Below are positions 27,861 through 36,301 of a stretch of 64,000 nucleotides of DNA, in pieces. Positions within the stretch are counted from its first letter, which is position 1, and each line of letters opens with the position of its first letter. Location: contig CAVRZO010000019.1 of assembly GCA_963725615.1 (NCBI GenBank), positions 101,975-165,974 on the forward strand, written 5' to 3'. The notes beneath the pieces are model-generated. The model was not told where the DNA came from, did no database searches, and saw only the letters and a program-made list of their open reading frames with translations. This DNA comes from JAIQFF01 sp963725615 (GTDB lineage: Bacteria > Acidobacteriota > Terriglobia > Terriglobales > Acidobacteriaceae). The position numbers and the translations under genes are program-made.

Positions 27861-29204
27861 ATGATCATCGTAGATAACGCACTGAAAGCACGGGAAGCCG
27901 AAGGACGCCCCATTCGGGTGGCCCTGATCGGCGCCGGTTTCATGTCGCAGGGTCTGGGCAACCACATCGTTAACACCATGACGGGTATGCGCATGGTGGG
28001 TGTCTACAACCGCCGGGTGCAAAGAGCGTTCGACCTGTGCGAATACTGCGGCGTGAAGGATGCGGTCGCTCCTGCCCGGCAGAGCGAAGTCGATCTCGCC
28101 ATCCGCGAAGGCAAGACCGTGGTCACCGACGACGCCTTCCTGCTGGCCCGGTCGAGCGAGGTGGATGTTCTGGTTGATGTCACCGGCTCGGTCGAGTTCG
28201 GTGCGCGCGTGGCTTTCGAAGCCTTCAAGCATGGCAAGGACGTCATTCTGCTGAACGCCGAAATTGACGCCACCATCGGCCCGATTTTGCAGGTCTACGC
28301 GGACAAGCATGGCGTCATCTTCTCGGCCTGCGACGGCGACGAGCCCGGCCTGCAGATGAATCTGTATCGCTGGGTCAAGGGTCTCGGCCTGACGCCGCGC
28401 GTGGTTGGCAACGTCAAGGGACTGCAGGACCCGTATCGCAATCCCACCACGCAAAAAGGTTTCGCAGAAAAGTGGAAGCAGAATCCGGCCATGGTTACCA
28501 GCTTCGCCGATGGTTCCAAGATCAGCTTCGAGCAGGCCATCGTGGCCAACGCGACCGGATTCAAAGTGCAGTCGCGCGGCATGTCGCGCGGCATGGAATA
28601 CAAAGACGACGTCATGAAGATCGGCAAGCTTTATGACATCGACAAGGTCCGCAAGCTGGGCGGCGTGGTGGACTACGTTGTCGGCACGCCTTTGACGAAA
28701 TTCTATGTGCTGGCCGAGCATCCCGATCCCAAGCAACAGCACTATCTGAGCCTGTACAAGATGGGTGATGGCCCGCTGTACTCGTTCTTCCATCCCTATC
28801 ACCTGGTCCACTTCGAAGTGCCGAACTCGATCGCACGAGTCGTCCTGTTCCGCGATTCCGTGGCCAAGCCGCTGGGCGGTCCGGTCGTGGAGGTCTGCGC
28901 GGTGGCCAAGCGCGACCTGAAAGCGGGCGAAGTGCTCGACGACTACGGCATGTACATGACGTACGGCGAGGCAGTGAACGCCGACGAAATGTGCGACAAG
29001 CACTATCTGCCGGAAGGCCTGGTGGAAGACTGCGTCCTGACCCGCGACGTGGCCAAAGATACGGTCATCACTTACGAAGATGTCACGCTTCCTCCGAACC
29101 GGTTGGGCGATCAGCTGCGCGCCGAACAGTACCGGCACTTCCGCGGAGAAACCTGGCTGGAAGAAATTGTGGGCGCGCCTGCGTTGGCTGCGGGGCGCAA
29201 GTGA
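27861..29204 (+). CDS. NAD(P)-dependent oxidoreductase with C-terminal SAF domain
   Basis: The product has 447 residues. The Rossmann N-terminus is IRVALIGAGFMSQGLGNHI near residues 18-36, followed by a homoserine-dehydrogenase-like catalytic middle (VLVDVTGSVEFG, ILLNAEIDATIGP, CDGDEPGLQMNLYRW) and a SAF-like C-terminus (AVAKRDLKAGEVLDDYGMY, VLTRDVAKDTVITYEDV). The SAF fold also occurs in sialic-acid synthases and antifreeze proteins. This architecture is a known but poorly characterised family that recurs beside CDP-sugar genes. A keto-sugar reduction or oxidation is likely, but the exact reaction is not known to me. It is 48 bases after the RmlC-like gene. Confidence 0.8.
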   Translation: MIIVDNALKAREAEGRPIRVALIGAGFMSQGLGNHIVNTMTGMRMVGVYNRRVQRAFDLCEYCGVKDAVAPARQSEVDLAIREGKTVVTDDAFLLARSSEVDVLVDVTGSVEFGARVAFEAFKHGKDVILLNAEIDATIGPILQVYADKHGVIFSACDGDEPGLQMNLYRWVKGLGLTPRVVGNVKGLQDPYRNPTTQKGFAEKWKQNPAMVTSFADGSKISFEQAIVANATGFKVQSRGMSRGMEYKDDVMKIGKLYDIDKVRKLGGVVDYVVGTPLTKFYVLAEHPDPKQQHYLSLYKMGDGPLYSFFHPYHLVHFEVPNSIARVVLFRDSVAKPLGGPVVEVCAVAKRDLKAGEVLDDYGMYMTYGEAVNADEMCDKHYLPEGLVEDCVLTRDVAKDTVITYEDVTLPPNRLGDQLRAEQYRHFRGETWLEEIVGAPALAAGRK

Positions 29205-29229
29205 GGATGAGCGAAGCCGGAGTCTCTTT

Positions 29230-30021
29230 ATGAAAGTCGTTCTATTTTGCGGCGGGCAGGGCATGCGGATTCGGGACGCCGAAGATCTGCCCAAGCCCAT
29301 GGTGCATATCGGCTACCGGCCGATCCTGTGGCACGTGATGAAGTACTACGCTCATTTTGGGCACAAGGATTTCATTCTCTGCCTGGGACATCGCGCCGAC
29401 GCCATCAAGAACTATTTTCTCAACTACAACGAGTGCGCTTCGAACGATTTCATTCTGTCGGGCGGCCCCAAGAACCTCGAACTGCTAAACAGCGACATTC
29501 ACGATTGGCGCATCACGTTTGCCGACACCGGCATCACCTCGAACATCGGGATGCGCTTGAAGGCGGTGGAGAAGTATCTCGAGGGCGAAGAAGAATTCCT
29601 GGCCAACTACAGTGACGGCCTCACCGACCTGCCCCTGCCGCAGCAGCTCGACCACTTTCATCAGCAGGGCAAGATTGCCAGCTTCGTCTGTGTCCGCCCG
29701 AATCTCAGCTATCACCTGGTGTCGCTCGAACAGGGCAATGGCAGCCTGGTTTCCGGGATTCATGCCATTGACAACGGCAGCGTGCGGATTAACGGCGGAT
29801 TCTTCATCTTCAAGAAAGACATATTCAAGTACATCCGGGACAAAGAGGAACTGGTCATCGAACCCTTCCATCGCCTGCTTGCGGAAAAGCAGCTGATCGG
29901 TTACGCCTACGACGGCTTCTGGGCCAGCATGGACACCTTTAAAGACAAGCAGCAGCTGGAAGGCCTGTACGCCAGCGGTTCGGCTCCCTGGGAGGTTTGG
30001 AAGAAAAATGGCAAGAGCTAG
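29230..30021 (+). CDS. Sugar-1-phosphate cytidylyltransferase (RfbF-like)
   Basis: The product has 263 residues. The nucleotide-binding loop is LFCGGQGMRIRDAEDLPKPM near residues 5-24. FILCLGHRADAIKNYFLNY, the IHDWRITFADTG stretch and NYSDGLTDLPL (with the metal-binding Asp) are the marks of glucose-1-phosphate cytidylyltransferases (RfbF). FWASMDTFKDKQQLE near the C-terminus also fits. It should make CDP-glucose or a related CDP-hexose. The ATG at 29230 is the only start at the fold boundary. It lies in one transcript with the SAF oxidoreductase before it (25-base gap). Confidence 0.88.
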   Translation: MKVVLFCGGQGMRIRDAEDLPKPMVHIGYRPILWHVMKYYAHFGHKDFILCLGHRADAIKNYFLNYNECASNDFILSGGPKNLELLNSDIHDWRITFADTGITSNIGMRLKAVEKYLEGEEEFLANYSDGLTDLPLPQQLDHFHQQGKIASFVCVRPNLSYHLVSLEQGNGSLVSGIHAIDNGSVRINGGFFIFKKDIFKYIRDKEELVIEPFHRLLAEKQLIGYAYDGFWASMDTFKDKQQLEGLYASGSAPWEVWKKNGKS

Positions 30022-30060
30022 GCCACGAACCAGCCGAGGGATGGATCGAACCGGAGTGGC

Positions 30061-30729
30061 ATGCTCCCGCTAAATCTATTGCGTGACCCAGCCGCACCGC
30101 TCCAGGTGTTGTGCCTGGGAGCGCATTCCGATGACATTGAAATAGGCTGCGGCGGCACCATCCTGCAATTGCTATCCGGCTATTCGAATGTGGATGTACG
30201 CTGGATTGTTTTCAGCTCGAATGCCGAGCGCGAACGCGAGGCCCGGGCCAGCGCTGACCTTTTCCTCAAGAAAGCCAAGCGCAAGAAAGTCATCGTAAAG
30301 AGGTTTCGCGACGGTTTCTTCCCCTACGACGGGGCCAAGATCAAGGAATCGCTGGAAAAGATGAAGAAGGACCTGGACCTGAATCCAGACCTGATCTTTA
30401 CTCATTATCGCGACGACCGCCATCAGGATCATCGTGTAGTGAGCGATTTGACCTGGAACACATTCCGCCGGCATCTGGTTCTGGAGTACGAGATTCCGAA
30501 GTACGACGGCGACATGGGTTCACCGAACTGGTTTGTTCCGCTAAAGCCAAAAGTCTGCGAGCGCAAGATCAAGTACATCTGCGAAATGTTCAAGACCCAG
30601 CAAGTCAAGGGATGGCTGACCGAAGATACATTTCTGGCCATCATGCGGCTCCGGGGAGTCGAGTGCCAGGCCGCCGACAAGTACGCCGAGGCGTTCTACT
30701 GCCGCAAACTGACGCTGGGGACGGAATAG
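30061..30729 (+). CDS. PIG-L / LmbE-family N-deacetylase
   Basis: The product has 222 residues. The zinc site is AHSDDIEIGCGG at residues 21-32 (His22, Asp25 as metal ligands, Asp24 as base; Ser replaces the usual Pro), with the third His in the HYRDDRHQDHR block near 120-130. Members remove acetyl from N-acetylglucosamine-type groups on lipids, nucleotide sugars or bacillithiol precursors. In this setting it may deacetylate a CDP- or lipid-linked amino sugar (inference). There is no signal peptide, so it is cytoplasmic. Confidence 0.85.
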   Translation: MLPLNLLRDPAAPLQVLCLGAHSDDIEIGCGGTILQLLSGYSNVDVRWIVFSSNAEREREARASADLFLKKAKRKKVIVKRFRDGFFPYDGAKIKESLEKMKKDLDLNPDLIFTHYRDDRHQDHRVVSDLTWNTFRRHLVLEYEIPKYDGDMGSPNWFVPLKPKVCERKIKYICEMFKTQQVKGWLTEDTFLAIMRLRGVECQAADKYAEAFYCRKLTLGTE

Positions 30730-30810
30730 ACTCTTCGAAGCTGCGGCCAACCTTTGTCGAGGTTCGGCCGTCAATATCACGAACAATCGGTCAATCGGGA
30801 GTAGAAGAAG

Positions 30811-31758
30811 ATGAGCGGCAAGAAGCCCAGGGTAAGCATCGCAGTGCCGGTGTACAACGGGGACAATTACCTGGAGTACGCCCTCGAGACGGCGCTCGCG
30901 CAAACCTATGCGGATTTTGAGATCGTCATTTCCGACAATGCCTCTACCGACGGCACCGAGGAAATTTGCCGCCGCTTCGTCGAACGCGATTCCCGGGTGC
31001 ATTACTACCGCAGCGAAGTGAACCACGGCGTCTACTGGAACTTCCGGCGCGGACTGGAACTTTCGAACGGCGAGTATTTCATGTGGCTGGCCCACGACGA
31101 CGGATTGGCGCCCGAATTCCTGGAGCGCTGTGTGGCTGCGCTCGACGCGGAACCCGATTCGGTTCTGGCCTACACAAAAGCGATTGACATAGATGAGCAC
31201 GGCAATCATCTCGAACTCAAAGAGCAGGTCCTGAATGCGGAGTCTTCGCTGCCCCGCGAGCGTTTCCGCCATATGAATCGCCTGGAGCACAACTGCGAAG
31301 CCATTTTCGGACTCATGCGGGTTAGCGCCTTGAAACACGTGCGGGTATTTCCCGACTTGGCGGATTCTGACCGCGTGATGCTGGCTGAGTTGAGCCTGTA
31401 CGGCCAATATGCCCGGGTTTCAGAGTTTCTCTTTCTGCACCGCGAGCATCCTATGCGGGCAACCAGCGTGTATCCTCAGTCCCGTTTTGAGCGGACCGCG
31501 ATACTTCTTCCGGAAAAAGCCGGCAAAATAGTGTTTCCGCACTTCCGGCAGTTTGGCGAGTATGTGCTCTGCATCCACCGGTCTCCTCTTCGCTGGCGCG
31601 ATCGCATGCTCTGCTACAAAGATATGCTGGCGTGGTTTTGGCGCTACCGGGGAAGATTGAGGCGCGACATACAAGACGTAGCCATTTATCTCCTGCGGCG
31701 GATTTTTCCCTCCACAGCTTCGCGAACCCGGGCCGCCACTGGCGGTCACAGCGCTTAA
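30811..31758 (+). CDS. Glycosyltransferase family 2
   Basis: The product has 315 residues. The GT-A start is VSIAVPVYNGDNYLEYALET, followed by FEIVISDNASTDGTEEI and the DxD-like LAHDDGLAPEFLERC. The C-terminal third is basic and has no clear membrane helix. It is the last gene of the sugar-nucleotide module and is followed after 40 bases by the flippase, so it probably uses the sugar made by the module. AGAAGAAG precedes the ATG. Confidence 0.88.
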   Translation: MSGKKPRVSIAVPVYNGDNYLEYALETALAQTYADFEIVISDNASTDGTEEICRRFVERDSRVHYYRSEVNHGVYWNFRRGLELSNGEYFMWLAHDDGLAPEFLERCVAALDAEPDSVLAYTKAIDIDEHGNHLELKEQVLNAESSLPRERFRHMNRLEHNCEAIFGLMRVSALKHVRVFPDLADSDRVMLAELSLYGQYARVSEFLFLHREHPMRATSVYPQSRFERTAILLPEKAGKIVFPHFRQFGEYVLCIHRSPLRWRDRMLCYKDMLAWFWRYRGRLRRDIQDVAIYLLRRIFPSTASRTRAATGGHSA

Positions 31759-31798
31759 TACCGGTTCTTTCGGAATTCCAGAAAATCTTTCCTTCCTT

Positions 31799-33358
31799 AT
31801 GCCTCGCGCACGACGCATAGCCCAGAACGTGTTGTCGAACTGGTTGGCGCTCGCCATCACCACGGTGGTGGGCTTCTTCCTGTCGCCGCTCGTCGTCCAT
31901 TATCTGGGAAATCTTACGTATGGCGTTTGGGTGATTGTCATGTCACTCGTCGCCTACATGAACTTGCTCGATCTCGGGCTGCGCGGCGCAGTCACTCGTT
32001 TCGTTTCCAAGGGGACTGCGCAGGAAGACCATGAAGAATCCAGCCGGGTGGTTTCCGGCGCGCTCTGGATCCGGCTCTGGATAAGTCTGGCCGTGGTCGC
32101 CGCGGGCGTGATCTTCTCCGTCGCGCTCAATCACATCTTCAAAATCCCGGTCGAGCTGCAGCAGCCTGCCCGGATCGCCGTTCTGGTCACGGCCGTTACC
32201 GTCGCCATCAATCTCTGGTGCGGCGTCTTTGGCGGCGTTCTGGTCGCGCTGCATCGCTACGACCTGACCAGCAGCGTTTCTATTCTGCAAACCTGCGTCC
32301 GCGCCGCCGGCATCATCTTTCTGTTGCGGACCGGCCACGGCATTCTGGCTCTGGCCCTTTGGGACCTGTGCACCGCAGTTCTAGCCAACGCGGCCATAGT
32401 TTTTCTTTGCTTCCGCATCTACCCGCGGCTCAAGGTTGTCTTCACCCGGCCGGACCGTCCGACGCTCTCCAAACTCTGGAACTACAGTTTCTACGCCTTC
32501 CTGATCAACGTAGCCATCCAGGTCGTCTACTACACCGACAATCTGGTGGTTGGCGTTTTTCTGTCCCCTGCTGCGGTGACGCTTTACGCCATTGGTGGCC
32601 TGCTCATCAGTTACTCGCGGCAAATCGTCTCCTCGATGACCACGACCTTCACGCCGCTGGCCAGCACGTTCGAGGCGGAAGGAAAGTTTCAGAATCTCCG
32701 CGGACTGCTGATTCATGGCACGCGGGCGGCGTTGATTGTCTCGCTCCCCATCGAAGCCGCGCTCTTCTTTCGGGGACACACCTTCATCCGCCTGTGGATG
32801 GGAGATCAATATGCCCAGCCCTCGGGAACCGTGATGCAGATCCTATTGATCTCCGTGGTCCTCGGCTCGGCTAACACAACCAGCGCCGGGATCGTGTACG
32901 GGATGGAGAAACACAAGCGCCTCGCGTTCTGGGCCATCGGTGAGGCCATCGCCAATCTTGTTTTGAGCATCATCCTGGTGCGTAAGATCGGAATCTACGG
33001 CGTAGCCTGGGGCACCGCCATTCCGAGCATCATCATCGAACTGTTCCTCTGGCCCAGTTACGTTTCGAAACTGGTGGAAATTCCAGTCAGGACCTACCTG
33101 TGGCAGACGTGGGTCCGCACCGGACTGGCCATCATCCCGTTTGCGCTGGGATGCGTCATAGCCGAGCGCTATTGGCCCGCGCATAGTTTGTTCGTGTTCT
33201 TTCTGCAGATTGCCGCGCTGCTTCCGCTGTTTCCCCTGACCCTGGCGTTAATATTCCGCAAGGGAGCGTTGGCCCAGGCGCGGGAGTGGTACAAGCGGCG
33301 GAACGTATCGAATCTTCCAGTCAAGGAGTATGAATCTGTCACAACCATCGGTGGGTGA
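31799..33358 (+). CDS. Wzx-type polysaccharide flippase (MOP superfamily)
   Basis: The product has 519 residues with about twelve to fourteen membrane helices. The start NVLSNWLALAITTVVGFFLSPLVVHYLG and the repeated ISY/IVSSM stretch near 280 are typical of the polysaccharide_synt family. It moves lipid-linked repeat units across the inner membrane for polymerisation by the Wzy-like protein at 20.3 kb. The last ten codons overlap the next glycosyltransferase (29 bases), showing coupled translation. Confidence 0.9.
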   Translation: MPRARRIAQNVLSNWLALAITTVVGFFLSPLVVHYLGNLTYGVWVIVMSLVAYMNLLDLGLRGAVTRFVSKGTAQEDHEESSRVVSGALWIRLWISLAVVAAGVIFSVALNHIFKIPVELQQPARIAVLVTAVTVAINLWCGVFGGVLVALHRYDLTSSVSILQTCVRAAGIIFLLRTGHGILALALWDLCTAVLANAAIVFLCFRIYPRLKVVFTRPDRPTLSKLWNYSFYAFLINVAIQVVYYTDNLVVGVFLSPAAVTLYAIGGLLISYSRQIVSSMTTTFTPLASTFEAEGKFQNLRGLLIHGTRAALIVSLPIEAALFFRGHTFIRLWMGDQYAQPSGTVMQILLISVVLGSANTTSAGIVYGMEKHKRLAFWAIGEAIANLVLSIILVRKIGIYGVAWGTAIPSIIIELFLWPSYVSKLVEIPVRTYLWQTWVRTGLAIIPFALGCVIAERYWPAHSLFVFFLQIAALLPLFPLTLALIFRKGALAQAREWYKRRNVSNLPVKEYESVTTIGG

Positions 33359-34562
33359 AATCGGAGTCATCGCGCTGTCGCCGGACCCGTGGAGTGCCCA
33401 GTGGATGGACCGGCACTATCTGCTGAGCCGCCTCGCGGGCTACTTCCAGGTGGTCTGGATGACCCAGCCGCGCTGGCAGGAAACCCTTTCCCGGTTGGGC
33501 TCGCGCGGTCTGAGCCCGGCGGCGGACGCGGCCCGGCCTGAAGGTTTGCAAGTGTACGAGCCGGAAGTCTGGCTTCCGCGCCTGGGGCGGCCTGAGTGGC
33601 TGGCGCGCTTCACTTCGCAGAAACGGCTGCAGCGGGCAAGCGACATGCTTCGAGCCCGCGGCTGTACCAAGATCGTTCTGTTTATCTGTCAACCCGAGTA
33701 CGGAGTCGCACTCGAGGACCTGCCTCACGACTTCAGTATCTACTACGTCAGCGATGAATACTCTTTCACCACAACCGAAGTAGAACTGTCGGCGACGGAG
33801 CGCAAGGTGCTGGAATCCGTAGATCAGGTCTACCTGACCTCGCCGGCGCTGATGCAAAAAAGAGGCGGATTCAATCCCAATACCGAGTTTCTGCCGATGG
33901 GTGTGGACTATCAGAAGTTTTCCACGCCCGTGCCTGAACCGGATGACCTTCGCGGCATACCCTATCCCCGGGTGGGATACATGGGTCACCTCAAACGCAT
34001 GCTGGACTGGCCTCTGCTGCTTGACCTGAGCACAGCCCATCCAGAATGGTCTTTCGTGTTTGTAGGACCGAAGGGTCCGCACCCCGACATCGATGCACTG
34101 CTGGAGAAGATGTCGCTTCTGCCCAATGTCCACTTCCTTGGCGGAAAACCTACCAAGAGTTTGGGCGCCTACCCGCAGCACTTCGACGTCTGTCTCATGC
34201 CTTACGTGATTGATGACTACACGCGGTATGTGTACCCGTTGAAAATGCATGAATATCTCGCGGGCGGCAAGCCGGTGGTCTCATCGCCCATCCGCTCCGT
34301 CGAAGATTTCAAGCATGTCATCGCGTTGGCGCGAAATCGTGCGGAGTGGTCCCGTTCCATCGAGGCGGCTCTGTCCCCCGCGGAAAATACTCCCGAGCAG
34401 CGTGCCCGGCGCCAGCGAGTCGCGCGCGACTACGATTGGGATGGCCTGGTAGCGAAAATAGTAACCGCGATCACGAGCGGGCTTGGGATGGATTTCCCCA
34501 CCGCTGCCGCCGTGGTTCCCACCTTCGAAAAGTCTCAGGACGTCGCACCCGCAAGCCGATAG
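33330..34562 (+). CDS. Glycosyltransferase, GT-B fold (GT1/GT4-like)
   Basis: The product has 410 residues. The N-terminal part reads VIALSPDPWSAQWMDRHYLL then FQVVWMTQPRWQ. The middle has FSIYYVSDEYSF and TEFLPMGVDYQKF. The C-terminal donor half has RVGYMGHLKRMLDWPLLL, FVFVGPKGP and CLMPYVIDDYTRYVYPLKMHEYLAGG with the donor-binding Glu. It resembles enzymes that act on fixed EPS backbones. The ATG at 33330 lies inside the flippase gene with AAGGAG only two bases before it. Confidence 0.85.
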   Translation: MNLSQPSVGEIGVIALSPDPWSAQWMDRHYLLSRLAGYFQVVWMTQPRWQETLSRLGSRGLSPAADAARPEGLQVYEPEVWLPRLGRPEWLARFTSQKRLQRASDMLRARGCTKIVLFICQPEYGVALEDLPHDFSIYYVSDEYSFTTTEVELSATERKVLESVDQVYLTSPALMQKRGGFNPNTEFLPMGVDYQKFSTPVPEPDDLRGIPYPRVGYMGHLKRMLDWPLLLDLSTAHPEWSFVFVGPKGPHPDIDALLEKMSLLPNVHFLGGKPTKSLGAYPQHFDVCLMPYVIDDYTRYVYPLKMHEYLAGGKPVVSSPIRSVEDFKHVIALARNRAEWSRSIEAALSPAENTPEQRARRQRVARDYDWDGLVAKIVTAITSGLGMDFPTAAAVVPTFEKSQDVAPASR

Positions 34563-34595
34563 ATAGTTTGAGAGGATAATTGCCGTCGCGGAAAG

Positions 34596-34638
34596 CGCGG
34601 GGTTTCACACCCTCGCGTCCAGCCAAGCGGCTTTTTTT
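34596..34638 (+). terminator. Double hairpin with T run directly before a start codon
   Basis: The first stem, 34596-34602 with 34610-34617, has seven pairs and one bulged T. It is followed by a short stem AGCC/GGCT (34621-34624 with 34629-34632) that runs into seven T (34632-34638). The T run ends exactly at the ATG at 34639. Form and T run fit an intrinsic terminator or attenuator between two same-strand glycosyltransferase genes. It would be a natural place for the antiterminator at 7.5 kb to matter. Confidence 0.5.
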
Positions 34639-35997
34639 ATGAGCTCTGTCCCCATTCAGGTTGAACCCTCCCCGGCCCTCCGCCGAGTGCTACTCATTGC
34701 GTTCGCGTATCCTCCGGTCCAGATTGTCGGCTCGGTGAGACCCGCGGCCCTGGCCAAATATCTGCCTCGCTTTGGCTGGGAAGCGATGATTTTGACCCCA
34801 AAACTTCAGGGAACTCGGCGGCAATCGAAGTCGATCGTCGAAACCGAGTACCGGAATATCCTGGAGGATTGGAAGGCCAGGCTGCATCTCGACCGCGACC
34901 GTGGTGTACACGAGAAGTTCGGTCTTCCAGTTTCCCAGAAGCCCGGCGTTCATCCCGTCCACACCCGCGCGCTTGATCTGGCGAAATATATCCTTTCCTA
35001 TCCGGACCCCACCAAGGGTTGGACTCCGTTCGCGCTGGATGCGATCCGGCAAATTCGTCGCCAGAATGTGGACATCGACGCAATCGTTACGACCTCTCCA
35101 CCCATCTCGTCGCATTTGATCGGTCGGGAGGCGAAAGACATTCTGGGTTGTCCATGGATTGCCGACCTTCGCGATCTTTGGACCCAGAATCTTGGAGAGC
35201 GCAAGTCCAACATGCTGCAGATCGGGCTGGAGAAAAGAACTCTCCGGCAGGCCGATGGGCTGGTCACCGTATCTGAACCCTGGGCCAGTCGACTCGAGCG
35301 ACGATATCCGGAGAAGAAAATCTGGTCGATTACGAATGGCTTCGACCCCGACGATTTCGACTCTCCCGCTCCGGCGCTGACCGAGGAGTTCTCGATCACC
35401 TACACGGGTGAGCTCTACGCAGGTCAGCGTGACCCTACACTCCTGTTCGAAGTTCTGAGCGATCTCATCAAGGACAGAACCATTCCCGCAAACGAGTTGC
35501 GAGTACGGTTCTATGGTCGCATCGAGCCCTGGCTCCCGGCTCTGATCGAAAAATACGGGCTCAAGCAAGTGGTCGCAGTCAATGGCCCCACCTCGCGGAT
35601 GCAATCGATTGCGCGTCAGCGGGAATCGCAAGTCTTACTCTTGTTGCCCTGGAGCAATCCCAAAGAGACCGGGCACCATTCGGCGAAGCTTTTCGAATAC
35701 CTGGCGGCGGCACGCCCCATCCTGGCCATCGGCGGTGCGCAGGGAGTCATCACCGAAACGCTGGAAGCAGCGGATGCGGGCCTGCACGCTATATCCAAGG
35801 CCCAGGTGCGGGAATTCCTGCTCACCGCATATGCCGATTACAAAACAAAAGGCTACGTCCCCTACTTCGGGAATAAGCAGGCAGTGGAAGAATACGGCCA
35901 CCCCAACATGGCCCGTCGCTTCGCCCAGGTATTGGACAGCGTGGTCGCTGGAGCAATGCCTCGAAAGTCTTCTCGCAATATGCCCAGCATCCGGTAA
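34639..35997 (+). CDS. Glycosyltransferase, GT4-like (paralogue of the 18.8-kb gene)
   Basis: The product has 452 residues. Shared marks with the gene at 18793 are RRVLLIAFAYPPVQIVGSVR, LAKYLPRFGWE, DPTKGWTPFAL, ISSHLIGREAKDILG, CPWIADLRDLWTQNL, SITNGFDPDDF, FYGRIEPWLPAL and KLFEYLAAARPILAIGG. The two are clearly products of one duplication within the locus. It differs by a short N-terminal extension (SSVPIQVEPSPAL). The start codon sits right behind a T run, with no recognisable ribosome site. Confidence 0.87.
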   Translation: MSSVPIQVEPSPALRRVLLIAFAYPPVQIVGSVRPAALAKYLPRFGWEAMILTPKLQGTRRQSKSIVETEYRNILEDWKARLHLDRDRGVHEKFGLPVSQKPGVHPVHTRALDLAKYILSYPDPTKGWTPFALDAIRQIRRQNVDIDAIVTTSPPISSHLIGREAKDILGCPWIADLRDLWTQNLGERKSNMLQIGLEKRTLRQADGLVTVSEPWASRLERRYPEKKIWSITNGFDPDDFDSPAPALTEEFSITYTGELYAGQRDPTLLFEVLSDLIKDRTIPANELRVRFYGRIEPWLPALIEKYGLKQVVAVNGPTSRMQSIARQRESQVLLLLPWSNPKETGHHSAKLFEYLAAARPILAIGGAQGVITETLEAADAGLHAISKAQVREFLLTAYADYKTKGYVPYFGNKQAVEEYGHPNMARRFAQVLDSVVAGAMPRKSSRNMPSIR

Positions 35998-36301
35998 ATG
36001 GACGAGCAGGTCGGATCTGGGGGTATTGAGCGTACCTTGGACGATGGAATCCGGCCTTGGGCGACATCAGCTATACATATATAACTGCCTATTTATCTTA
36101 TAGTTGAAGGAATAGCAGCAGGTTCTTCTTTCACTTGACAATAGTGATTGGATCGTCTTTCATTGTTCAACTCAATTAGCGTGGCCCCGAAAGGGGTTGC
36201 GCGCCCTTCGTAGCCCTTTCAATACTGCACGCAAGATGCATTTTTGTCTCGGAGTATGCCTTCCCGGCGTCCCCGAGTCTATCCAGGTTCATGAGGTGAG
36301 T
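35998..36301 (+). promoter_or_regulatory. A+T-rich region before the copper-oxidase gene
   Basis: I see no gene in these 304 bases. 36061-36120 has 21 G/C in 60 by count, unlike its surroundings. ACATATATAA at 36075-36084 is identical to 7066-7075 in the main EPS control region. A TTGACA stands at 36135-36140, but the expected -10 place reads TTTCAT. TATAGT at 36099-36104 is another weak -10. It probably carries the promoter for the secreted-protein genes. Confidence 0.4.

Noticed and set aside
27837..29300. Minus-strand frame of 487 codons opposite the SAF oxidoreductase
   Set aside because: Rich in His, Arg and Gln, no recognisable domain, covers a confident plus-strand gene and its ribosome site.
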